Assembly (NCBI RefSeq): GCF_032883915.1
Contig: NZ_CP120717.1
Span: 2,859,697 to 2,923,696, forward strand
DNA: 64,000 bases
From: Endozoicomonas sp. 8E
Lineage (GTDB): Bacteria; Pseudomonadota; Gammaproteobacteria; Pseudomonadales; Endozoicomonadaceae
Reading direction: 5' to 3'
The notes below the pieces were generated by a model, which was not told the origin of the DNA, ran no database searches, and was given only the letters and a program-made list of their open reading frames with translations. Position numbers and translations under genes: made by a program. Position 1 is the first letter of the stretch, and each line of letters opens with the position of its first letter. Below are positions 49,401-57,700 of the stretch, piece after piece.

Positions 49401-49589
49401 TTAATAGAAAACACTGAAGGTTCACAATTAACGGATAAAAATAATGAGTCGGTTTTAGACTTGGCAGAGTCCATTGGTAATGACGAAGCTGCTTCATTGA
49501 TTCGAAATAAAATTGAGAGTTCGAAGCCCAGCGAAACGAAAAGTGACTCTGAGCAGAACCCTCCTGTGGTTATTGAGCTGCAAAATTGA
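46446..49589 (+). CDS. Membrane ankyrin-repeat protein (1047 aa)
   Basis: The start was set at 46446, giving a signal-peptide-like N-terminus (MKTPSCFAASATLAAFIHC); an in-frame ATG lies at 46416, and neither has a clear ribosome binding site. Residues about 30-210 form a beta-rich domain with propeller-like phrases (LYIAGQLQYKQEWFISALNP, NGEVIW). One transmembrane segment follows (about 222-247, GVVSFLGALALVPASYGFY), then a basic helical linker, then about 18 ankyrin repeats (about 329-1025; typical unit GQTPLHVALHHGNEATIELL). The predicted topology puts the beta domain outside the membrane and the ankyrin domain inside. Ankyrin proteins often mediate binding to host proteins, but this one would face the bacterial cytoplasm unless exported differently. 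Codon use is AT-rich compared with the toxin bodies. Confidence 0.9.
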   Translation: MKTPSCFAASATLAAFIHCNTTMAWTSVRTSSDSVLPNSKVLQLLYRNPSDGDGDGDEINYIYYDIDKRRLLWKVVKNAGHEETYEQLLPDFIGSVSASVFKGDHLYIAGQLQYKQEWFISALNPNGEVIWIRQGNDNDPSGMPKDITFYKIMTTEEEKVIYAVGKTPSAEIVLELNSENGSDVSGEAFNKFSNRKLLNTSSNSNDDGILSHEHEVNFRYIEWTAGVVSFLGALALVPASYGFYRFIVNIREKHKAKITHAKDIESNRRKIEGDLIRKMARQQTSLLFMPPDSSVVIFPDVSVIDNPEVNVIDNSEVNTDADRTEQEELFTSLQNAVRQGDVEKVGNLLDSSPDLIDQSDSSGDTLLHIAITAKKLKMIKLLLSKGIKCDERNNQGFTPLHVAATQGDVNTLKELLDKEADIKLLNSQQHSPLHLAIINKHPEAVKLLIKSLAGIPEQLRIINQEDYQGNTPLHLVIINNHPVAVVKQLIKIPTRIPERLRIINKEDCQGNTPLHLAVLERNTNFVTLLLNYGASQELSNNDGFTPLYLAAISGVQGATQDAIIRVLLEWKSKFSQDELSALFHIAANFNIKSLMEMLLNRDLHRGLKFYQPCKRGLKFYQLCKPDTKDQFCVQTQSGLTVLHEAVLANSHSVVGLLIKERLIEINAKDDQGNTSLHYAIQNNDIEMIKILLKNGAGINIQNSLGYTPLHFAVLLENKKVVGCLMEHKGEIANPNICANDGRTPLSIAYKSRLIDIVKALGQDKSLQYIENDEFIKLLNQIYVLKKTKDEEIRKKPDDEEGLKKLHDEEIRKKLHEFDPDKSFNPNKQYFSGNTPLHVALKMELDQFSVIFISLYKPDLNIQNDEGQTPLHLALCVGGNQESIKSIIQQEITNLNIKNNEGQTPLHVALHHGNEATIELLIDGGVLLNVTNNEGQTPLHVASLYGNKAAVELLIDAGADLNFKNNKGETPLNVALRRKNQEAIKLLIENTEGSQLTDKNNESVLDLAESIGNDEAASLIRNKIESSKPSETKSDSEQNPPVVIELQN
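48258..48317 (+). repeat. Tandem 30-bp duplication inside the ankyrin gene
   Basis: Two nearly identical units encode RGLKFYQPCK and RGLKFYQLCK. It inserts ten residues between ankyrin repeats and looks recent. Confidence 0.85.
49030..49370 (+). repeat. Recently amplified ankyrin units
   Basis: Units of about 100 bp sharing AATGAAGGACAGACACCTCT followed by GCATGTTGCTT recur four times at 49030-49370, two of them nearly identical at DNA level. This suggests recent gain of repeats by unequal exchange. Confidence 0.75.
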
Positions 49590-49607
49590 GGTGAAATTCA
49601 TCCTCAA
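49586..49607 (+). terminator. Possible weak terminator of the ankyrin gene
   Basis: TTGAGG pairs with CCTCAA around the stop codon, with TGA/TCA extending the stem, but only a short CTTT follows. Could equally be a chance hairpin. Confidence 0.3.
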
Positions 49608-49633
49608 CTTTAGAGTTCTCAAAGGACAATAGT
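49607..49633. repeat. 27-bp direct repeat, left copy
   Basis: ACTTTAGAGTT-CTCAAAGGACAATAGT recurs at 50191-50217 with one change, and an inverted partial copy (TCAAACTCTAAAGTCGA) lies at 49811-49827. The two direct copies bracket the small ORF at 49905-50123. Apart from these repeats, 49608-49904 shows no gene. Confidence 0.7.
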
Positions 49634-49904
49634 TCTACTTATTCATCCAGATTCTGCTAAAAGCAAGCGCCTCAAGTCCAGTAAAAAGAGAGACGGTTGC
49701 CATGCTCAAGGTTGTGCATCAGGAAACCGAATATAAAACCGGACTTGGATGACGAGTCTGGCGGATCAGGCTGTCTCTTGCCTGTGGATTAAATCGAACG
49801 TTGGTTTTTGTCAAACTCTAAAGTCGAACACTTTAAAGATATTATGGAAAATGCTATACGTATCGATCATAGTTCTTATGTTGATACCTTACGGGAGATG
49901 ACAG

Positions 49905-50123
49905 ATGAGTCAATTTAAAACACTATTGGTTGAGGTTACTGAAGAAGCTGAGAAATGCATTGGCAACAGTGCTATAAAGATTGATGCAATAGATGGTAAG
50001 CTTGTGGTATTCCCTACAAAAGACCCAAACGCCACCCCTTTAAAATCCATCGACCCTGCCGAGGATAACCCGTTTCGGCAAAATTGTAAAAAATACAAAA
50101 CCTTGATGAGTGCTAAGGAATAG
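49905..50123 (+). CDS. Small protein, unknown function (72 aa)
   Basis: Family not recognised. ATG 49905 is preceded by GGGAGATGACAG, a good ribosome binding site, which is the main reason to believe it. The protein has an amphipathic N-terminal helix (LLVEVTEEAEKCI), a short strand-turn-strand part (IKIDAIDGKLVVFPTK) and a basic tail (NCKKYKTLM). No membrane segment. The strand-turn-strand part could suit a small DNA-binding or antitoxin-like fold, but no partner toxin gene is adjacent and this is only a guess. It is flanked by 27-bp direct repeats and mobile-element debris. Confidence 0.55.
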   Translation: MSQFKTLLVEVTEEAEKCIGNSAIKIDAIDGKLVVFPTKDPNATPLKSIDPAEDNPFRQNCKKYKTLMSAKE

Positions 50124-50128
50124 GAGGG

Positions 50129-50155
50129 GTTGATTGATGAAGATAATCAATCAAC
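50129..50155 (+). terminator. Hairpin after the 72-aa ORF
   Basis: A perfect 9-bp stem, GTTGATTGA and TCAATCAAC, with a 9-nt loop, starts 5 nt after the stop codon. No T-run follows, so it may stabilise or end the transcript by another route. Confidence 0.4.
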
Positions 50156-50210
50156 TGGCCCTTGTTGATACCTGTATATTAATAGACTCGACTTTAGAGT
50201 TTTCAAAGGA

Positions 50211-50295
50211 CAATAGTGCAACCAAGCCTTGATATTCATACAACCCCCTCGTACCCACGCTTCGCGTGGGAATGCATGCCTCACCTAACAAACTG
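50211..50295. repeat. MITE-like repeat, inverted left copy
   Basis: Contains GCAACCAAGCCTTGATATTC, CCCCCTCG, a CCCACGCTTCGCGTGGG hairpin and GCATGCCTCACCTAACAAAC. Its reverse complement matches 51611-51693 on the other side of the IS630 element. Partial copies occur at 36613-36660, 36905-36941 and 50400-50443. Confidence 0.75.
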
Positions 50296-50331
50296 GTACA
50301 CATTTCAATGAGTTTGATGTGAACAATCCAC

Positions 50332-50370
50332 GTTCATCCTGAGCGCCCTTCGACTCCGCTCAGGGTGAAC
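50332..50370. repeat. Intergenic palindrome
   Basis: GTTCATCCTGAGCG and CGCTCAGGGTGAAC form a 14-bp imperfect stem around CCCTTCGACTC. Palindromes of this type are common repeats in proteobacterial intergenic DNA. The rest of 50296-50443 shows no gene. Confidence 0.75.
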
Positions 50371-50443
50371 GGAGTTTGGGTGCCATTGATAATCTGGAGC
50401 GTAGGAACGAGGGGTGTACGGATATCGGAGCTTGGCTGCACTA

Positions 50444-51609
50444 GTGTAGTGCGACCTAATTAACACTACATAAAAACTCCTAACAGTCTATTATGGATGT
50501 CATTCCAACCACTGCCTGTTTTTACTATGCGAGTTGCCACAGAGATAACACTTGATGCTTCTGAAGAAATACGACTCAGAAAGATTACTTCGTCAAATAC
50601 TTGCCCCGTTCGCCTGGCCCGCCGTGCCCAGATTGTTCTTCTCGCTGCAGAAGGAAAAAGCAATCTTGAGATTGCGCAAATACTGAAGATCGGTCGTCAT
50701 CAGGTCAGCCGCTGGCGTGACCGATATGCTCAGGAAGGTTTCTCCGGAATTGAACAGGATCGAGCTCGCAGTGGCCGTAAAAAGCAGATTGATGCTGCTG
50801 AGATTGTGAGTCTGACCACAAACACCCTTCCGGAAAATGCTACTCACTGGAGCACCCGAACTATGGCTGCTGTTAGCGGTATCAGTGAAAGAAGTGTTCG
50901 CAGGATATGGCATGCATATGGCCTCAAGCCTCACCTGGAAAAGACATTCAAGGTGTCCCGAGACCCGAAATTTGTGGAGAAGCTTGAAGATATTGTCGGA
51001 CTCTATCTGTCTCCTCCTGAACATGCGTTGGTGCTGTGTTGTGATGAAAAAAGTCAGGTTCAGGCGCTCGATCGAACACAGCCTGGCTTACCGTTGAAGA
51101 GGGGGCGTGCCGCAACAATGACTCATGATTATAAACGACATGGTACAACCACTCTCTTTGCAGCGTTGAATGTACTTGATGGTGCTGTCATCGGTCAGTG
51201 CCAGCAGCGTCATACCCATGTGGAATGGTTGAAGTTTCTTAAACAGATAAATAGGGAAACGGCAAAAGACAAAGAGCTGCACCTGATTTGCGACAACTAT
51301 GCAACTCACAAACACCCGAAGGTGCGAGAGTGGCTGGAAAAACATCCTCGTTTTCATATGCACTTTACGCCAACGTCAGCATCATGGTTAAACATGGTTG
51401 AGAGATTTTTTCGGGATCTCACGAGTCAGCGGTTACGCCGTGGTGTGTTTGTCAGTGTGCCAGAGCTAGTCAGTGCGATTGATGAATATATTGAAAAGCA
51501 TAACCAAAATCCCAAGCCGTTTATCTGGACTGCTAAGGCAAATGACATCTTAGAAAAAGTCGTTCGGGCTAATCGCCGGTTAAGTTGCAAAAAGAACGAC
51601 GCACTACAC
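50444..51609 (+). mobile_element. IS630-family insertion sequence
   Basis: 1166 bp with exact terminal inverted repeats (GTGTAGTGCG / CGCACTACAC) and a TA duplicated at both sides (50442-50443, 51610-51611), the hallmark of IS630. It sits between two facing copies of the MITE-like repeat. Confidence 0.92.
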
Positions 51610-51612
51610 TAG
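50497..51612 (+). CDS. IS630-family transposase (371 aa)
   Basis: DDE transposase. The N-terminal winged/helix-turn-helix part (KSNLEIAQILKIGRHQVSRW, about residues 53-72) is followed by the catalytic core: Asp in LVLCCDEKSQVQ, Asp in LHLICDNYATHKHP and Glu in SWLNMVERFFRDL. ATG 50497 gives the longest frame; ATG 50527 (MRVATEITLD) is an equally likely start, and neither has a clear ribosome binding site. No disruptions, so it looks active. The stop codon TAG is formed by the target-site TA plus the next flanking base, outside the element. Confidence 0.92.
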   Translation: MSFQPLPVFTMRVATEITLDASEEIRLRKITSSNTCPVRLARRAQIVLLAAEGKSNLEIAQILKIGRHQVSRWRDRYAQEGFSGIEQDRARSGRKKQIDAAEIVSLTTNTLPENATHWSTRTMAAVSGISERSVRRIWHAYGLKPHLEKTFKVSRDPKFVEKLEDIVGLYLSPPEHALVLCCDEKSQVQALDRTQPGLPLKRGRAATMTHDYKRHGTTTLFAALNVLDGAVIGQCQQRHTHVEWLKFLKQINRETAKDKELHLICDNYATHKHPKVREWLEKHPRFHMHFTPTSASWLNMVERFFRDLTSQRLRRGVFVSVPELVSAIDEYIEKHNQNPKPFIWTAKANDILEKVVRANRRLSCKKNDALH

Positions 51613-51693
51613 TTTGTTGGGTGAGGTATGCATTCCCACGCTGGAGCGTGGGAACGAGGGGGTGTATGGATATCAGAGCTTGGGTGCAATAGT
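51611..51693. repeat. MITE-like repeat, right copy
   Basis: Inverted relative to 50211-50295, with GTTTGTTGGGTGAGG, a TTCCCACGCTGGAGCGTGGGAA hairpin core and GATATCAGAGCTTGGGTGCA. With the left copy it frames the IS630 element. From 51694 to 51766 there is only the flank of toxin D. Confidence 0.75.
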
Positions 51694-51766
51694 TCTACTT
51701 ATTCATCCAGAATCTGCTAAAAAGCGCCAGAGGTTTTTTAATTTTTTATTAACTATACTACGTCGT

Positions 51767-54700
51767 TTATATTACAGGCGTCGTCAGGTTCTGAATTGTT
51801 CTGCCACTTGCCGTCGGCACATACGACGGGCTCTCACCACTGCGATTGCCCATCGTGGCATTGATCTCCTGAACTAGGCGCTGGTAGTGTTGGTTCAGTT
51901 CTGTGTCATTCAGGCTTGCCACCACGGGCTGTTCACTGTCCGCTTCACCCGCTCCAACGTCGTCTTTCTCACCTACGGCCAGACTGCCCAGGTATTTCAC
52001 CAGCTGTTGCCCCCGGCGAATGATCCTGTTCAAAAAGGACAGGGTTCCGTTGCCTCCACCCTGAGCGGCCAATGCATCCTCCGGGATGCTCTCATTCAGT
52101 GAGCGTCTGTCATTTGACTGTGGGGCGTCCACTTTCGCAGCTACTTTCGCAAGCACCTCGCTCCTGCTGAGCACCTTGTTATTGACGATCAGGCGCTCAA
52201 TGGTCTCACCTTCCTTGCTGAAAAAATCTTGCACCCAAAGGCTCTGGGTGGCATTGATCGGGCTGGTGCTATTTTCACTGTTTTTCAGCAGGTTATTATT
52301 CGGCAGGACAGTCAGGATAAGATCCTCGTCCGACTTTTCATAGCGCAACGTCTGGCAGTCATGGGTATTAATTTCGAGCTGGTCAGCCGTGCCCGTGGCG
52401 TTTGCCAGAACCCATTGGTCAGAGTTAGAGAAGTCATCGCCAGCAAAGTAGTAAGTGGCGCTCTCTTCATCTATCGGGTATTGATGTCCGGGGATTTTTT
52501 TCTGCAACAGTGAATAGCCAGACCCCAGCCGTTGACCGATGAATTGCTTGTCATCCAGAATCCCGTCATCCAGCTCCAGGCTGTCTGGCCAATTATTGGC
52601 ATAGACGCAGTGAGGGTCCCGCAAAGTGCCTATCCTCACCAGAGCTTTGACATCATCGGATGTCATCATTTTTATGCCGTCAGGCGACGGGAGTTGCTGA
52701 CTGATGACCGGTTTCTCAACAGCATAACAGTTCAGCGTCCGGATTTTTCTGCGTGGCCTGAAGGCCTGCGCTTCCAAGGTAATCCGGCCATCCCGGTAGA
52801 TGGTTAGAAACCCACTGTCATCTATTGTCATGGCCAGGTGTTGACGGGAGGAGGTGAAAAATGGCCTGACCCTTCTGTGAAAGACCCTGACACCCTCCGT
52901 TAGCCTGATTTCCAGCCCATCGGCTTTCAGGCTCAGGCTGATGGCATCAGAGCCGTCAGCATCAGCAAAATGAACCAGCGTACTCCCGGCCCCCGTTCCC
53001 CGGCCGAGGGGCAAGCCCCGGCGAATCCAGGCTGCCAGAAAAAAACGGCCGCCGGTGACCGGAGGCGGCATCAGGCGTGACAAACCGGCTGGACAAGGAG
53101 GCTGGTCCTGGTCACTGCTGTCAGTGGCATTGCGCAGATCCAGCGAACGCCAGCTTGCTGCCTGCAAATCCGTAAGGCTGACACCCTCCATACGAACCCG
53201 GTTAAACGAAGAAGGAGCAAAGAACAGCTTTACCGAGCCATTTTTCTCTGCATTTTCCAGCTCCAGACTGACAAGGTTATTGCCGGGACCGGGGTGGACA
53301 CTGGCACCGCTGCTTTTGAGGTGGAAAATATCATTGCCCGAATCGCCGAACAGCCCGGCCTCCGGTTTGACAGTACCCGAGATGAAGAACACGTCATCAC
53401 CCGGTCCGCCATGCACCGGTGCCGTGACATTGTCAAGCCGATAAGTGCTGTCCAGCCGATTGTCAACTGTCAGCTTGTAGTGATAGTAATTCCGAAGGTT
53501 TTTGCCGGTCAGTACTCTGGCTTCGTTGCTGACCGGATCAACCGTTGTCAGGTGCCGGATATGCTGCTCCAGACTGTCGATAAAGTGCCCGGTGACTAGA
53601 CTGCCGTCTTTGCGTACACAATGGGGAACGTGCCGTAAATCGATGCTGAAAAATATTTGTCCATCGTTGTGCACTTCCAGGCGGGTATAATTTTCGGTCA
53701 GCCGCCAGTCCAGCTTTTCCTGTTGTACCTCGTGCAATATCAGGGAATTCCCATTATCCCGGTCTATGATTTGGGTGCCATTGGCCTGCGAGTGGATCAC
53801 GTAGATATCCCGGCCCAGGTCGCCAGCAAGCAGGTCAGGCCCCAGGTTGGCCACCATCCGGTCAGCTTCCCGGCTGCCATAATGTCTGTTGTATCCCGTT
53901 CCTCCTATGGTGGTGGTGATTGAACTGTTGCCCTTGATGTGGGTAGAGAAAATGATGAAAGTGTCATCACCAGCGTTTCCATCGACAACGAGGCCAGCGA
54001 GGGCCGGGATTTCGAAAATATCGTCGGTTTTCGGGCCATTGAAAATCTCAAAATTTCTGACAGTGGAATCCCATGTTTGATAGGTGACCTGCGATCCGGG
54101 TAACCTCAACGTAAGGAACAGACGACTTTCGATGTTTGTTTCCGCAGAGCAGGGTTGCGAATCGGTTACAGGACAGGAAAGAGTCACTGGTTTTGTTTGC
54201 ACAGACAGTTTGAGCCGGACAAATTCCGGGGTAAGGGCTGCCTGGCTTAAGTCCAGTGTGTCCCTGCCCGGACCACCGTTAAAATGGATATAGGGCGGCA
54301 GCTTCAGAAGAAAAAGGTAGTCATTCCCCCCCCGGCCATTAAAACTGCGCAGGGAACCTCTGGACACATAAACGTTATCTTTATCATCGCCGGAAAATCT
54401 TATGTTGCCCTTCCCGGTGTCTTCCAGGATAAAGTTATCGACCGTTAAACCCTCCTTCAGGTCGACCGTCACATCACGACGAATGGGCAAATCAAAGACC
54501 AGTGTATTGGCACCGCTACCTCCGTCCAGAGAGGTGCCCTTCTGCCAGGGGGCGTCAATGATGACCCGGTCGTTTCCGTCTCCCATGTTTACTTCGTCCA
54601 GGCCACCCCCGGTGCTGAAAATATCCGTACCATTGCTGCCAAAGTAGATGTCATTTCCCTTGGTCCCGACAATCTTGTCGATAGCATTGAATACTGTCTG

Positions 54701-57700
54701 GTGATAGCGCCAGCTGTCCGTCGAGTCAGTATTTTGCCATCGGGTCTTTATGATGCCCTCTGTCACATTGACGGTCATGCCATCCAGTTGATAGGCTGAG
54801 GCGACCTTGAGGCCGAGACCACTGATGTGTTTCCACAGGAGCCGGGCACCATAAACGATGCCACGCTTGTCGTGTATTAGCTGGTTGTGTCCCTCCTCGG
54901 CAGCCATAACGGTGGTATCGCCCATGCCGACAATGAACAGGTTATTGCCGCCCATATCTTTCAGCCTGTCACTGCCTCCCATGCCCAGCAAGACGTTATC
55001 CGTGGACGGGTTGCCCGTCAGCTGGTCATTGCCCGGGCTGCCAATAATGATGGGAATGCCAGCGTGTGAATCTGAAGACAGGTCAAGGTGAACAGTCGGC
55101 ATGGTCAAAGAGATTCTGTATGGTTCAGACTTCCGGCATGCAAAAGGAAAAGGTATGTCGTCAAAGGTATAATCTATCTCCAGCATGCTCAGGGTTTTCG
55201 CCATTAGCTGACCGGGGAACATTTCAGCCCACTGTTTCGACGCTGGTTTTAATTCTGATAGCCTGTGGCGGCCGTGTTCCTGTTTGCGACCGTATTTATC
55301 GGTCTTAACCAATTTTAAAGTCAGTGTGTGTTCTTGTTTTATAGAGAAGGGGGGGTATTCAAGCCCATCAATGACGGGGGCTGTGCCTTCAGAGAGCAGC
55401 TGCTGCTGGTCCAGCTTCAGGGTCAGCTTCCGCAACACTGTACTGTGCTGAGGGCATTTGGAATAGCTGTAACGAAGCTCTATCACCATCGTGATGTTGC
55501 TGCTTTCCTGGTTGCCAATCCGGTGCTGGCCAGCGCCCAGGGTTTTTCCCTCATTGGCAAGGCTATCCAGTTCAGACTCTTGACGCCATTGATCCCGGGG
55601 GAATCCACCCAAAGGTTTTTCAGGGTAGCGATTTAAAAATGCCAGCATCTGCTCTTTGGTAAAGGCATAGTCATCCACTACCCGTGTGATCCGGCATGTT
55701 CTGCCGCCTGAGTTAGCACTTATCGAGAGAGTGGTGTTCCTCAGGGTTGTCAGGGCCTCGGTCATTGACTGGGAAGGGTTGTTGTTCGCTACTTCCTCCC
55801 AGTAAATACAGGTATTGACCTGAACCGTGTTGAAGTCCCTTAAATCAGGGGTGTGAAAGACAAAAGCCGCATTCTGATCAGGCATTTGAGCGTCAAAAAG
55901 CAGGTTCAGGCTCTCGTCAAAGGGATTGATCGTCAAACTGGCTTTCTGAGGGTGGTTGCAAGAGCTACCGGCTATTTCCCAACGGATGACCAGAACCGGC
56001 CATTTTCCTGTAGGAGGTGCCTGTCGTTTATGAGTGTGGATTCTGAGATGGCCCAGATCGCTGCCGGGACGCAGCCAGATTGTGTCCGAATGAGTGCCCG
56101 GATAGACATCGTGCCAGCCCTTACCCAGTACTACCCTGTTAAAGCCGCTGCGCAACCGGATAAAGGTGTCTCCGCCGCTGGCGACCACCGTGTCGTTCCC
56201 GCCCCGGACATCGACGATATCGGTGCCATTGGTGATAACGAACAGGGTATTACTGTGGTCTCCCCGGATTCGGTCATTGCCAGGAGAGTCCTGAATGATC
56301 TCTACCTGTTCCAGCTGCTCTCCGGTCTTTTCCTTAGACGGGTTCCGGTGGGTAAGGTCCAGTTTAATACCCTTTGTTCTGAGACGGTAAGAAACGGTGT
56401 CCCTGTCAGGACCGCCATACACCTCGTTCGTGCCATCACCTAACAACGCCAGGTCATTACCCGGCCCAAGATATATCAGGTTAGTGCCACTGCCGACATT
56501 GACAGTGTCATTCCCGCCCAGAGTGTGAACCTTATTCTTACCATCCTTTAAATAGATTTTGTTGGGCTCGTCTGTTCCCCTCACTATCAGACCCTGCTTC
56601 GAACCCACTACATTTTCAATACCGGTAATTGTCCCCCCGGTTTCCAGTAGCTGACACAGGGTTGCGTAAAATACGGTGGGCTCGTTGGGGTTGTCTCTTT
56701 TGCTGCGCTCTATCAATCCCTTCTTGCGGAAGTAATACAAATCCCGGTTTGATTTCAGGTAGATGCCATAATTCGAAAAATAGACATGACCTCTTTGTGT
56801 TTTTTCTTGCCACTGATGGGCGAATCTAAAAAAGATTTCCCCAGCGTAAAAGAAGGTCCCGTGGAGATACTTATCAGTAATCCGTCTAACTCCTGTGTGC
56901 TTTTTGTCATACCCCATCAAGAAATGTTCAGATATCAACGCTTTGTCTTCCTTTTTACGCGAGTAGTCAGCTTTTATCTCTGATAGCGGGGCAATGTATA
57001 ATTTCTTTGGGTTCAGATCCCCGTCGGGTGAGGATGTGACTGAGGATTTGACTGAGGAATATCTGAAAGTGCGTTCTGTTACGCCAAAGAGTCGAAAAAG
57101 AGTTATTCCCCCTGCTTCATTGCCGTCTGGCGTAAAGCGCCTGAGGTTGTAGTCTTGCAGGTATTTAGCAAAATGGTTGCTCCAGCGTCCTTTTTCTAAG
57201 TTAACCTCAAAAAATGCGCGGGATTTTGTCTTGCGAAGGTAATAGTAATCCTTAACCTTTTGCGAGAAGTTGTTGTGTCTGTAGTAAGGAAACTTGATTT
57301 CTTCCGGCAAAACCAGGGTATCTTTGCCATGCCCCCCTCTAATGTTCCCTACGCCTAAACCCGGTTGAAGCAAGTCGTTTCCTTTACCGCCATCCTGTTC
57401 GATATCGCCAAGGCCATCTATGAGTCTGTCATTATCAGCGCCGCCGGACTGGAAGGCGCCGTCCAGGAGGGTGTCATTACCCGGTCCGCCGAAGCCTTTC
57501 CCGCGATATTGCAGATGGAGGATGTCATTACCATCGCCGCCATAGGCAGTACCTGACTCGTCGATCCAGATCTGGTCATTACCAGGGCCTCCAAATGCCT
57601 TCCCTGACTTTTTGATCCGGATAATATCGTTGCCTTTGCCCCCATATGCTTTACCTTTTTCAAGGATCAACCGGTCATGATCTGCTCCGCCATGGAGCTC

